NCBI RefSeq assembly: GCF_001541095.1
Contig: NZ_LMXH01000002.1
Location: 119,010-183,009 of the forward strand
DNA length: 64,000 nucleotides
Source of the DNA: Paenibacillus sp. FJAT-26967
Lineage (GTDB): Bacteria; Bacillota; Bacilli; Paenibacillales; NBRC-103111
Direction of reading: 5' to 3'
Shown in pieces: positions 8,048 through 16,635 of this stretch (its first letter is position 1; every line of letters starts with the position of its first letter). The notes below the pieces were generated by a model. That model had not been told where the DNA came from. It saw only the letters and a program-made list of their open reading frames with translations, and ran no database searches. The position numbers were made by a program, and so were the translations under genes.

Positions 8048-9049
8048 ATGTCCATCGGTCAATACACGAAACACCACCAATTAGGACTATCCGATGAGAA
8101 AGTCATTGAAATGTATACAGCTATGCAGCGTGCCCGCAAATTTGACGATCGTTCTCTGGTTCTTCAGCGTTCGGGCAAGATTGCTTTTCACGTATCAGGG
8201 ATTGGCCAGGAAGCCGCACAGGCTGGAGCAGCATTTGCATTAGACATGGAGAAGGATTATTTCCTTCCGTATTACAGAGATTACGCGTTTGTGCTGGCGG
8301 CCGGCATGACGATGAAGGAACTGATGCTTTCCGTATTTACGAAAGCAGAAGATCCGAACAGCGGAGGCAGACAAATGCCGGGCCACTTCGGTCACCGTAA
8401 GCTGCGGATCGTAACGGGCTCCAGCCCGGTTACGACGCAGGTGCCTCACGCCGTCGGTATTGCTCTGGCTGCCAAGATGAAGGGAGACCCGCTGGTTTCG
8501 TTCGTTACCTTCGGAGAAGGCTCCAGCAATCAGGGGGATTTCCATGAAGGATGCAACTTTGCAGGCGTACACAAGCTGCCGGTTATCCTTATGTGCGAGA
8601 ACAACAGATATGCCATATCGGTACCCCATCATAAGCAGGTGGCAGGCAATATCGCGGACCGTGCGCTCGGCTACGGTTTCCCGGGCATCAAGGTAGACGG
8701 CAATGATCCGCTTGAAGTGTACCGGGTCGTCAAAGAAGCCCGCGAGCGTGCAATGCGCGGAGAAGGACCTACGCTCATTGAAGCGGACATGTACCGCGTC
8801 TCGCCGCATTCCACGTCGGATAATGATCTGCTCTACCGGACCAAGGAAGAGGTAGAGGAGAACCGTGCGAAGGACGGACTGCCGAAATTCCGCCAGTATT
8901 TGATGGATTGTGAGATCTGGGATGAGGAGAAGGACCGCGAGCTGCTGGCCGCTATTCAGCAGGAAATCAATGATGCGACCGCTTATGCGGATGCGGCTCC
9001 TTATCCGGCTGGTGAAGATACGCTGAAGCACGTTTACGCGGAGGCGTAA
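8048..9049 (+). CDS. bkdAA: 2-oxoisovalerate dehydrogenase E1 component, alpha subunit
   Basis: This 333-residue thiamin-diphosphate enzyme subunit decarboxylates branched-chain 2-oxoacids. The ThDP-binding motif reads GEGSSNQGDFHEGCNFAG with the downstream ENNRYAIS. The phosphorylation-loop region YRVSPHSTSDN typical of E1 alpha is also present. The AAGGAGG ribosome binding site is strong. It forms an operon with bkdAB and bkdB. Products feed branched-chain fatty acid synthesis, the main lipid type in this group. Pyruvate specificity cannot be excluded from sequence alone, but operon structure favours bkd. Confidence 0.9.
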   Translation: MSIGQYTKHHQLGLSDEKVIEMYTAMQRARKFDDRSLVLQRSGKIAFHVSGIGQEAAQAGAAFALDMEKDYFLPYYRDYAFVLAAGMTMKELMLSVFTKAEDPNSGGRQMPGHFGHRKLRIVTGSSPVTTQVPHAVGIALAAKMKGDPLVSFVTFGEGSSNQGDFHEGCNFAGVHKLPVILMCENNRYAISVPHHKQVAGNIADRALGYGFPGIKVDGNDPLEVYRVVKEARERAMRGEGPTLIEADMYRVSPHSTSDNDLLYRTKEEVEENRAKDGLPKFRQYLMDCEIWDEEKDRELLAAIQQEINDATAYADAAPYPAGEDTLKHVYAEA

Positions 9050-9078
9050 ACGGGAATACGGATGGGGAGGCAGCAAAT

Positions 9079-10059
9079 GTGGCTGTAATTACTTATTTGG
9101 AAGCAATTCGCTCCGCGATGCAGGACGAAATGCAGCGGGACGAGAACGTCTTCGTGCTCGGGGAAGATATAGGCAAGGGCGGCGTGCTTAACACGACCAA
9201 AGGCTTGCGTGATCTGTACGGCGAAAGCCGGGTCCTGGATACTCCGCTGGCGGAATCGGCTATCGTGGGTACGGCTATCGGCGCCGCTATGTACGGAATG
9301 AAGCCGATTGCGGAAATCCAATTCGCGGATTTTATTTTTCCGGCAACGAACCAGATTATCAGTGAAGCGGCGAGAATCCGTTATCGTTCCAATAACGACT
9401 GGACTTGTCCCATTGTCATCCGTGCCCCTTACGGCGCGGCTGGCGGCGGCGGACTTTACCATTCCCAGTGTCCGGAATCCGTGTTCTTCGGAACGCCTGG
9501 ACTTAAGATGGTAGCCCCGTCTAATCCTTATGATGCCAAAGGGCTGCTGATTGCAGCGATACGGGATCCGGATCCGGTCCTTTATTTTGAACATAAAAAA
9601 GCCTATCTCTCTCTATCCGCTGAAGTACCGGACGGCGATTTCATTGTGCCGATCGGCAAAGCGGATGTGAAGCGGGAAGGCGACGACATAACGGTCATTG
9701 CTTACGGCATCGCGGTTCAGTATGCGCTGCAAGCTGCCGAGGAGCTGGCCGCCGAGGGTATCAGCGCCCATGTGCTGGATCTGCGCACTCTTCAGCCGCT
9801 GGATAATGAAGCGATTCTGGAGGCCGCAGCCAAGACAGGTAAAGTGCTGATTGTGCATGAAGACAACAAAACGGGCGGTATCGGAGCCGAAGTAGCGGCG
9901 ATCATCGCAGAAGAACTTCTGTATGACCTCGATGCGCCGATACGCCGGTTGTGCGGGCCGGATGTTCCGGCTGTCGGCATGAACCCGCCGATGGAGAAGT
10001 TTTTCCTTCTCAACACGGATAAATTAGCGGACGCGATGAGAGAACTCGCGCAGTTTTAA
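9079..10059 (+). CDS. bkdAB: 2-oxoisovalerate dehydrogenase E1 component, beta subunit
   Basis: This 326-residue partner of E1 alpha contains the transketolase-like pyrimidine-binding region (LGEDIGKGGVLNTTKGL, TPLAESAIVGTAIG) and a C-terminal transketolase domain (VLIVHEDNKTGGIGAEVAA). Translation starts at GTG 9079, eight bases after GGGAGG. The ATG two bases upstream is out of frame and stops after three codons. The gene ends in TAATG, next to the E2 start region. Confidence 0.91.
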   Translation: MAVITYLEAIRSAMQDEMQRDENVFVLGEDIGKGGVLNTTKGLRDLYGESRVLDTPLAESAIVGTAIGAAMYGMKPIAEIQFADFIFPATNQIISEAARIRYRSNNDWTCPIVIRAPYGAAGGGGLYHSQCPESVFFGTPGLKMVAPSNPYDAKGLLIAAIRDPDPVLYFEHKKAYLSLSAEVPDGDFIVPIGKADVKREGDDITVIAYGIAVQYALQAAEELAAEGISAHVLDLRTLQPLDNEAILEAAAKTGKVLIVHEDNKTGGIGAEVAAIIAEELLYDLDAPIRRLCGPDVPAVGMNPPMEKFFLLNTDKLADAMRELAQF

Positions 10060-10073
10060 TGGGGGAACGCGAT

Positions 10074-11591
10074 ATGAGCGAAATCAACAGCCGTCTGGCC
10101 GAAGTGCCGGTTCCCCATCTTGCGGAGAGCTTAGTCTCCGCAACGGTGGGAACCTGGCTCAAACAGCCCGGCGATTATATCCAGCAGTACGATGTGCTTT
10201 GCGAGCTGTATACGGATAAAGTAAACGTGGAAATGCCGAGTCCGATCGAAGGCAGACTTATCAAAATTCTGGTCGGCAACGGCGAAACTGCCGCAGTGGG
10301 CGATCCGATCTGCCTGATTGAGCTGCCGGAATCCTCAGCGGGATCTGCGGCGGCACCGGCAGCTCCCGGAACTAACAGCCCGGCTGAAAGAGCGGGAGTT
10401 CATAAGCGGAGCGGCGTGCAAGGCGGCTTCACAGCCCGCCCGTCAGGAACTGGCGCACAGCCGCCGCACAGCAGTTCGGCTGGAGGAAGCGGCGGCAATG
10501 ATCCTATGAGGGGACGCTACTCCCCGGCGGTGCTGCGTCTTGCGGCCGAGCATAATCTTGACCTGGGCCGTGTCACAGGCACGGGCATGGGAGGACGTAT
10601 CACGCGCAAAGACGTAGAGATGCTTATAGCGCGGGGAGAAGCGGCGGGTGCCGGCCAAGCTGCTTCCGCACCGGCTTACACATCTGCGCCGGTGCAGGCT
10701 TATAGCGGCCAGCAACAGGCTCAGGTGCCTCCACAGGCACCTGGTGACGCTGCCGGAATCCCGGCGGGATATCTTCAAGGGGTTAGTGACGCATACAAGG
10801 CTGCCCAATTCCCGGTACGAAGCAGCGGAATCCATCTGTCCCAGCATCCGGCTACGCCGCTTGGCGAGATGGAAGAGCGCAGTACGGATGGCCGCGGCGA
10901 TACGTATATCGACGTTACCCCGATCCGCAATACGATCGCAAGCCGTATGCGTCAGAGCGTGTCCGAAATCCCGCATGCCTGGACGATGATCGAAGTCGAC
11001 GTGACTAATCTGGTTACGCTGCGCAGTAAATCCAAAGATGATTTTATGAAGCGTGAAGGCATTAATCTGACTTACCTGCCGTTTCTGCTTAAAGCCGTCG
11101 TGAACGCGATCAAGGATTATCCGATCATGAATTCCGTATGGGCGGTTGATAAAATCATCATTAAGCGCGATATTAATCTGGCGCTTGCGGTGGGGACGGA
11201 AGAATCCGTTCTAACGCCCGTGATTAAGAAAGCCGACCAGATGAATATTGCCGGGCTTGCCCGTGAAGCGGATATGCTCAGTAAAAAGGCCCGCACCGGA
11301 AGGCTGTCGCTTGACGACCTGCAGGGGGGCACTTTTACGGTGAATAATACCGGTTCATTCGGTTCCATCTTGTCCAAGCCAATCATTAATTACCCTCAAG
11401 CGGCAATCCTTACCTTCGAATCGATTGTGAAGAAACCTGTCGTTATTCAGGACATGATCGCGGTCCGGTCGATGGTTAACATCTGCTTGTCTCTGGACCA
11501 TCGTATTCTTGACGGAGTCATCTGCGGCAGGTTCCTGCAGCGCGTGAAGGAGAATATGGAAGGTTACGACTTGGACACGAAGCTGTACTGA
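10074..11591 (+). CDS. bkdB: Lipoamide acyltransferase (E2) of the branched-chain 2-oxoacid dehydrogenase complex
   Basis: This 505-residue E2 has three parts: an N-terminal lipoyl domain (lipoyl Lys in YTDKVNVEMPSP, about residue 45); a linker followed by a peripheral subunit-binding domain (SPAVLRLAAEHNLDLGRV, about residue 150); and a C-terminal catalytic acyltransferase domain with LSLDHRILDG holding the catalytic His and Asp. Ala/Gln/Pro-rich linkers are typical of swinging-arm E2 proteins. ATG 10074 follows GGGGGAAC; the ATG at 10059 is an alternative overlapping the E1 beta stop. Confidence 0.92.
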   Translation: MSEINSRLAEVPVPHLAESLVSATVGTWLKQPGDYIQQYDVLCELYTDKVNVEMPSPIEGRLIKILVGNGETAAVGDPICLIELPESSAGSAAAPAAPGTNSPAERAGVHKRSGVQGGFTARPSGTGAQPPHSSSAGGSGGNDPMRGRYSPAVLRLAAEHNLDLGRVTGTGMGGRITRKDVEMLIARGEAAGAGQAASAPAYTSAPVQAYSGQQQAQVPPQAPGDAAGIPAGYLQGVSDAYKAAQFPVRSSGIHLSQHPATPLGEMEERSTDGRGDTYIDVTPIRNTIASRMRQSVSEIPHAWTMIEVDVTNLVTLRSKSKDDFMKREGINLTYLPFLLKAVVNAIKDYPIMNSVWAVDKIIIKRDINLALAVGTEESVLTPVIKKADQMNIAGLAREADMLSKKARTGRLSLDDLQGGTFTVNNTGSFGSILSKPIINYPQAAILTFESIVKKPVVIQDMIAVRSMVNICLSLDHRILDGVICGRFLQRVKENMEGYDLDTKLY

Positions 11592-11598
11592 CGGTCGT

Positions 11599-11700
11599 TT
11601 AGAATGTCACCAGGTAGCTGAGGGACATCATCAGAGTGGACAACACCATGCTGAACAGCATAATGTACACGACGATTTTGAACCAGCGGTTTCGTTTCAT
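11599..11700 (-). CDS. prli42: Stressosome-associated mini-protein Prli42
   Basis: This 33-residue gene reads MKRNRWFKIVVYIM and continues as one hydrophobic helix to LSYLVTF. A basic N-terminus plus a single membrane segment with the IVVYxMLxSMxLSTLxMxLS pattern matches Prli42, which tethers the stressosome to the membrane in Listeria. TAGGAGTG lies ten bases before the ATG. It converges on bkdB and is divergent from the M20 peptidase gene. Identification is by pattern recall; function in this organism is inferred. Confidence 0.78.
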   Translation of the reverse strand: MKRNRWFKIVVYIMLFSMVLSTLMMSLSYLVTF

Positions 11701-11767
11701 AATTAATCACTCCTATTCGGACAACTTATAAGACTATTGTAAACCATCGCAACATAGGAGGAAAGAT

Positions 11768-12907
11768 ATGATCCAGCAAGAAAGGTTAATTCAGGAATTT
11801 ATTGAGCTCGTTCAGGTGGATAGTGTAACGCAGCATGAACAGGAAATCAGCCGGGTGCTTCAGAGCAAGTTTGAAGCACTCGGGCTTTCCGTAGTTATGG
11901 ATGACGCTGCCGCGAAGACGGGTCACGGCGCAGGCAATCTGATCTGTATGCTGGAGGCATCCAGTGGCGCCCCGGATAAGACTCCGTGTATTTTCTTCAC
12001 CAGTCATATGGATACAGTAGCGCCCGGCAACGGTATCAAACCTCAGATCGGGGAAGACGGAATCATCCGCAGTGACGGCACCACGATTCTGGGAAGCGAT
12101 GACAAAGCGGGGATCGCGGCTATGTTCGAAGCGATCCGTGTCCTGAAGGAACACAGTATTCCACACGGTCCTGTCCAGTTCGTCATCACCGTAGGTGAAG
12201 AATCCGGGCTGAAAGGTGCCCGTGCCATGGACCCGTCTGTCATGAAAGCCGAATTCGGCTATGCGCTGGACTCCAATGGTGAAATCGGCGGAATCGCAGT
12301 CGCAGCTCCCGCCCGCGCTGAAATCAAAATTGTGATGTACGGCAAGTCGGCTCATGCGGGCGTAAATCCTGAAGATGGCATTTCCGCCATCCAGGTAGCA
12401 AGCAAAGCCATTGCACGTATGAAATTGGGCCGGATTGACTCGGAGACAACGGCTAATATCGGCAGCTTCTCCGGTATCGGACCTCTTAACGTGGTCTGTG
12501 ACCGGGTGGTTCTCGAAGCCGAAGCGCGGAGCATCGTGCAGGAGAAACTTGTTGCTCAGCTTGAAGCCATGAAAGAAGCATGCCTCAGCACGGCCGCGGA
12601 CTACGGAACCACATGCGATTTCGAATCGGACATCGCTTACCCGGCGTTCATGTACGAGGATAACGCGCCTGTTGTCCAGCTGGCGATAAAAGCACTGGAA
12701 GGTATCGGCTGCAAGACGAGCACCTTCCATTCCGGCGGCGGCAGTGACGCTAACATTTTTAACGGAATGGGCATTCCGACAGTGAACCTGGCCGTAGGTT
12801 ACAAGGAGATCCACACGACGCAGGAGAATATTGCGGTCTCCGATCTTGTGAAGACAGCTGAAGCGGTTGTTGCGATTATCCGGGAAGTAACGGAGCAGGC
12901 GAAGTGA
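11768..12907 (+). CDS. M20-family metallopeptidase, PepT-like (YqjE type)
   Basis: This 379-residue di-zinc aminopeptidase-fold protein shows the usual metal ligands: His/Asp in SHMDTVAPG, Asp in GSDDKAG, the catalytic Glu pair in TVGEESG, the ligand in LDSNGEIG and a final His in HSGGGSDANIF. A dimerisation domain lies between about residues 180 and 290 (GKSAHAGVNPE). The family removes N-terminal residues from tripeptides or acts on other small amides. The substrate here is unknown. RBS AGGAGGAAAG. Confidence 0.88.
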   Translation: MIQQERLIQEFIELVQVDSVTQHEQEISRVLQSKFEALGLSVVMDDAAAKTGHGAGNLICMLEASSGAPDKTPCIFFTSHMDTVAPGNGIKPQIGEDGIIRSDGTTILGSDDKAGIAAMFEAIRVLKEHSIPHGPVQFVITVGEESGLKGARAMDPSVMKAEFGYALDSNGEIGGIAVAAPARAEIKIVMYGKSAHAGVNPEDGISAIQVASKAIARMKLGRIDSETTANIGSFSGIGPLNVVCDRVVLEAEARSIVQEKLVAQLEAMKEACLSTAADYGTTCDFESDIAYPAFMYEDNAPVVQLAIKALEGIGCKTSTFHSGGGSDANIFNGMGIPTVNLAVGYKEIHTTQENIAVSDLVKTAEAVVAIIREVTEQAK

Positions 12908-12960
12908 GTACTTCCTTTCTTTAATGTGCATGAGTAGCAGAAATTTTTAACCGACCAGAG

Positions 12961-13001
12961 AAGTCCCCGGCATTCGATAAGAGTGCAAGGGGGCTTTTTT
13001 G
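12961..13001 (+). terminator. Intrinsic terminator after the M20 peptidase gene
   Basis: AAGTCCCC (12961-12968) pairs with GGGGGCTT (12989-12996) and is followed by a T-run. Confidence 0.85.
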
Positions 13002-13147
13002 TTTACTTCCAACCATTCCAAGCGTCTGGCCTATGCAGAGAATCCCGCAGTTCACAGAAGATGCTAGGCGATCGGGTCATTTTTTTGAGAACGCCTACCG
13101 CATACTATGGAGACTGAAATGAAGACTGCAGAGGGAGGAGGGTGAGG

Positions 13148-14257
13148 ATGACAACCGGAAAGAAACGATCTCGTTTAAAATGGCTGCTGATTCCGCTTGC
13201 CGCCCTGCTTTTATTCGGGGGCTATTATGTATGGAATGCTTACTCGAGCTGGAATCAGGTATACCAGGAGCACAATCAAACGGGGGAGCGGCCTGTAGAG
13301 CCGGTCAGCCCGGTTCCTGTCCAGGAGCCTCTTAATAAAACGACCTACTCCTTTCTTCTGCTTGGCGTTGATTCAGGCAATGTAGAGAAGGGCAGATCGG
13401 ACAGCAACATGCTGGCGGTGGCCAATGCACAGACGCAGCAAATCTCCCTGCTCTCTATTCCGCGGGATACGTACTTGCCTATTCAAGGGCATGGCAAAGA
13501 AAAACTGGCTCACGCTTATGCCTACGGGGGAGCCGGGTTGGCCGTAAAGACGGTGGAGGACTTTCTGGCCACCCCCGTCGATCATTACGTAGCTTTTAAT
13601 TTCAATGGAGTCCAGAAGTTTGTGGATGCGCTCGGAGGCTTGTCCGTAGATGTGGAGAAAGATATGGATTTTGACGACCGGATTACACACAAGCATGTGT
13701 ATCTCAAAAAAGGCCGCCAAACGCTGAACGGGGAGCAGACATTAAACTATGCGAGATACCGCGGAGATGCGGATGGTGATTTGGCGCGGATGAGAAGGCA
13801 GCAGCAGGTCGTCAAAGAGCTGCTCACGCAAACCGTGAATTACCGGAATGTAGCTAAAATCAATCGTTTCCTTAAAATTATGGGGGATAATGTACGGACG
13901 GATATTCCGATCCGGAGGCTTTTGCAGTTTGCGGGAGCTTTCTCGACATTAACTGGGAGTCAAGTGGACACGATTCCGATGGAAGCGGCTCCTTCGAGCA
14001 TTAACGGTGTGTCTTACATGCTCATCACTGCGGAAGAGCGGCGGCGGGTGCAGGCTCAGCTGCAAGCGCTAATACAAGGCGGCGGCCAAGACCGGGCTCC
14101 GGAGCCTGTCACGCATTCAGGCAGCATCAATTCCGAGAGCTCCGCCGATGCCATCCGCTCAGGTGGTCTGACTGATTCGGTTAACAGGTCTGGCAGAAGC
14201 ACTTTCGGAATCCCTCCAGGCTTTCCGGACTTCCCTCAATCACGGCAGGGGCCATAA
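13148..14257 (+). CDS. LytR-CpsA-Psr (LCP) family glycopolymer transferase
   Basis: This 369-residue protein has a cytoplasmic basic start, one membrane anchor (about residues 12-28) and an extracellular LCP domain. Conserved elements are LLLGVDSG, GRSDSNML, LSIPRDTYL and NYARYRGDADGDLARMRRQQ. LCP enzymes attach teichoic acids or other anionic glycopolymers to peptidoglycan. The C-terminal 60 or so residues are Ser/Gly-rich and look disordered. A GTG at 13142 is an alternative start; ATG 13148 fits the GGAGG site. The 3' end overlaps mciZ on the other strand by 22 bases. Confidence 0.88.
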   Translation: MTTGKKRSRLKWLLIPLAALLLFGGYYVWNAYSSWNQVYQEHNQTGERPVEPVSPVPVQEPLNKTTYSFLLLGVDSGNVEKGRSDSNMLAVANAQTQQISLLSIPRDTYLPIQGHGKEKLAHAYAYGGAGLAVKTVEDFLATPVDHYVAFNFNGVQKFVDALGGLSVDVEKDMDFDDRITHKHVYLKKGRQTLNGEQTLNYARYRGDADGDLARMRRQQQVVKELLTQTVNYRNVAKINRFLKIMGDNVRTDIPIRRLLQFAGAFSTLTGSQVDTIPMEAAPSSINGVSYMLITAEERRRVQAQLQALIQGGGQDRAPEPVTHSGSINSESSADAIRSGGLTDSVNRSGRSTFGIPPGFPDFPQSRQGP

Positions 14258-14385
14258 CGTTTGGTGAGATAGTCGGAGAGAGAGATCTTGTCCTCCTGCC
14301 GGCGCAGCATTTGCTGTAAATAAGCTTTGATTTCCCAACCTTTACCGCTTAAACGCAGACCTTGTGCACCGGAATAATTTTTCAT
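14236..14385 (-). CDS. mciZ: Z-ring formation inhibitor MciZ
   Basis: This 49-residue gene contains GLRLSGKGWEIKAYLQQM, which aligns well with the core I recall for B. subtilis MciZ (GVVLVGKAWEIRAKLKEY). MciZ caps FtsZ filaments in the mother cell during sporulation. Location next to nudF matches B. subtilis. The protein is longer than the 40-residue B. subtilis peptide, with a C-terminal tail ending GPCRD. The RBS is AAGAGGG. A sigma-E-like promoter lies upstream. Identification is by motif and position. Confidence 0.8.
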   Translation of the reverse strand: MKNYSGAQGLRLSGKGWEIKAYLQQMLRRQEDKISLSDYLTKRYGPCRD

Positions 14386-14420
14386 CGGATACGCCCTCTT
14401 TCTGTTCCTGATTTATGAAA

Positions 14421-14449
14421 AGCTTATGCGCCGGCGGGACAAGGTATTC
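14421..14449 (-). promoter_or_regulatory. Candidate sigma-E promoter for mciZ
   Basis: On the minus strand, -35-like GAATACC (14443-14449), 14 bases, then -10-like CATAAGCT (14421-14428; consensus CATACAMT). It is a partial match, made more credible by the known sigma-E control of mciZ in B. subtilis. Confidence 0.4.
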
Positions 14450-14489
14450 CAATTCCTCCACAAGTTATTTCAATCATTCCAAAAGGATC

Positions 14490-14524
14490 AAAAGAGAGCC
14501 GAGGCGGGTTCTCTTTTGTATTTT
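14490..14524 (+). terminator. Intrinsic terminator downstream of the LCP gene
   Basis: AAAAGAGA (14490-14497) pairs with TCTCTTTT (14510-14517) plus inner GC pairs, followed by GTATTTT. Confidence 0.7.
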
Positions 14525-14566
14525 CCATACTCTGACACAGAGTTTAGCTGATTTTACACAAGAATT

Positions 14567-14575
14567 TGCTATAAT
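14567..14575 (+). promoter_or_regulatory. Extended -10 promoter for nudF
   Basis: TGCTATAAT gives an extended -10 (TGnTATAAT) about 50 bases before the nudF start. No good -35 is visible. Confidence 0.55.
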
Positions 14576-14627
14576 AGAACACGTGAGTTTACGATAATGG
14601 ATAAGAAACAGCACAGGAGGGATTGTT

Positions 14628-15194
14628 ATGTCTAATCAATCAGCCGATCAGAAATTTGAAGAAGTAACGGTCCGTACCGAGCCTATATTTCAAGGAAAAG
14701 TGATCTCCCTGCAGGTGGATCATGTCCGTCTGCCCAACGGGGAGATGGCGACCCGGGAAATCGTTAAACATCCCGGAGCGGTAGGAGTGCTCGCCATAAC
14801 CGGAGACGACCGGATGATTGTGGTCGAGCAGTACCGCAAACCGCTGGGGAAAAGCCAGGTGGAAATCCCGGCAGGCAAGCTGGATCCGGGCGAAGAGCCC
14901 ATGACCGCTGCTCTGCGTGAGCTGGAAGAAGAAACCGGCTATCGCAGTAAGTCGCTGCAGCCTGTGTGTTCATTCTATACATCGCCGGGATTTGCCGATG
15001 AGATCCTGCACTTGTTCGCAGCCCAAGGCTTAACGGCTGGTGAAGCGCGTCCGGATGAGGATGAATTCCTTGAATGTACGGCTATTACACTGGAAGAAGC
15101 TAAGGAACTGATTGCACAGGGCAGAATCAGTGACGCTAAAACCATCACGGCCGTTTATGCCTGGCAATCCTATAAGCTGACAGGTTCCTTCTAA
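14628..15194 (+). CDS. nudF: ADP-ribose pyrophosphatase, Nudix family
   Basis: This 188-residue Nudix hydrolase cleaves ADP-ribose to AMP and ribose 5-phosphate. The Nudix box is seen as GKLDPGEEPMTAALRELEEE followed by TGY, about residues 83-105. The preceding VVVEQYRKP and following FYTSPGFADE are typical of the NudF subfamily. RBS CAGGAGGG. The gene ends two bases before the start of the endonuclease Q-like gene, so the two probably form an operon. Confidence 0.92.
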   Translation: MSNQSADQKFEEVTVRTEPIFQGKVISLQVDHVRLPNGEMATREIVKHPGAVGVLAITGDDRMIVVEQYRKPLGKSQVEIPAGKLDPGEEPMTAALRELEEETGYRSKSLQPVCSFYTSPGFADEILHLFAAQGLTAGEARPDEDEFLECTAITLEEAKELIAQGRISDAKTITAVYAWQSYKLTGSF

Positions 15195-15195
15195 C

Positions 15196-16418
15196 GTGCG
15201 GACGTACTACGCGGTTTACATATTCATATCGGCCGTACGGAGAAGGGCGCAGCCGTCAAAATCAGCGGTGCCCGCAATCTGACGTTCTACAACATCGCCC
15301 GCGAAGCGTCGGACCGCAAAGGACTGGATATTGTCGGAATTATCGACTGTCATTCACCAGCCGTTCAGGACGAAATCGACCAGTATCTCGCAAATGGTGA
15401 AATGGTGGAGCTCCCGGGAGGCGGAATCCGGTATGGCGGCACCACGATCCTGCTGGGCAGCGAGATTGAGGTAAGAGACCCGGGAACGGGGCCGGTTCAT
15501 CTGCTCGCCTTCTTGCGCTCGCTTCAGGATATGAAAGCATTCACGGAGTGGATGCGGCCGCGCATGAAGAATGTGGAGTTGAGCTCCCAGCGTATGTATG
15601 TAACGGCGCGTGAACTGCAGGCGGAAGTCGTGAGCAGAGGGGGAATCCTGATTCCCGCGCATATCTTTACGCCTCACAAAAGCATGTACGGAAGCGGTTC
15701 ATCCCGCATGGAGCATATGCTTGATCTGGAGGCCATTGCCGGTGTAGAGCTCGGCCTGAGCTCGGATTCCGAAATGGCGGGTTTGCTGTCGGAACTGGAC
15801 CGGTATACGTTCGTGACCAACTCCGACGCTCATTCTCTTGGCAAAATCGGCCGGGAGTATAACAAGCTTCTCATGGAAGAGCCGACATTCGATGAGCTTG
15901 TACTGGCGCTCAGGCGCAAGGACGGGCGCGGGGTTGCGGCCAATTACGGCCTGAATCCGCGTCTGGGCAAATACCACCGCACTTACTGCCCTAGCTGCGA
16001 GAGCATCCTGGATGAAAGCGAAGCGGCAGTAGGGCGGTGTCTGTATTGCGGCAGCCCCAAAATTGTGCGGGGTGTAATGGACCGCATTATGGAGCTTTCC
16101 GACCGCTCCGATTCTTACATCCCGGACTATCGGCCTCCTTATTTGTACCAGGTGCCGCTGGAATTTATACCGGGTCTGGGGCCGCGTAAAATGACTGCGC
16201 TGCTGGACCGGTTCGGTTCGGAGATGGCGATTCTTCATGAGACTTCCCAAGAAGCGCTTGCCGAAATTGTGGGCGCAGAGATAGCGGGCATGATCGCTGC
16301 TGCGCGAAGCGGTACTTTAGAGCTTCGTGTGGGAGGCGGCGGGACTTACGGCAAAGTAGCTTCATTGCCGGCAACCTCAGCCGAAACTGCTGGACGCGGG
16401 ACGGTACCGGAGGAATAG
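15196..16418 (+). CDS. Endonuclease Q-family (YqxK-like) protein with an apparent frameshift at codon 7
   Basis: The protein has an N-terminal PHP-type nuclease fold (LHIHIGRTEKG, IDCHSP), a zinc ribbon (CPSCES and CLYCGSP, about two-thirds along) and a helix-hairpin-helix near the C-terminus (FIPGLGPRKMTALLDRFG). The natural start appears to be GTG 15196, giving MRTYYA. The rest of the family N-terminus (LHIHIGRT) continues in the next frame from 15216, as if one base were missing near 15214. In that second frame no standard start exists before ATG 15402, which would remove the metal-binding His residues. Either the gene is broken or this is a sequencing error. Confidence 0.75.
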
Positions 16419-16474
16419 CCGGGCAAGTGAGGCCTCGAGTTACGCAACTGCATTAGATGGGCAAGAGTACTAAA

Positions 16475-16589
16475 CATGGGTCCACCCATGACAATATACG
16501 CCGCCTTAAGTAGTCCGAGGGACTGGACAAGCATGCAGCTCAGAGGCTGCATGCGGCTTAGCCGGATGGATCAGCCCCTGGCTAGGATC
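16475..16589 (+). ncRNA. Run of four hairpins; candidate structured RNA or leader
   Basis: In 115 bases there are CATGGGT/ACCCATG (16475-16490), AGTCC/GGACT (16512-16524), GCATGCAGC/GCTGCATGC (16531-16554, 9 perfect pairs) and AGCC/GGCT flanked by GATC/GATC (16570-16589). None is followed by a T-run, so they are not ordinary terminators. The block lies 5' of the PCYCGCG lipoprotein gene. No known riboswitch class fits. Confidence 0.35.
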
Positions 16590-16635
16590 GTCCTGTCTTT
16601 TGCGCGAACAAGCAGGCTTATGGAGAGTGAAACAT

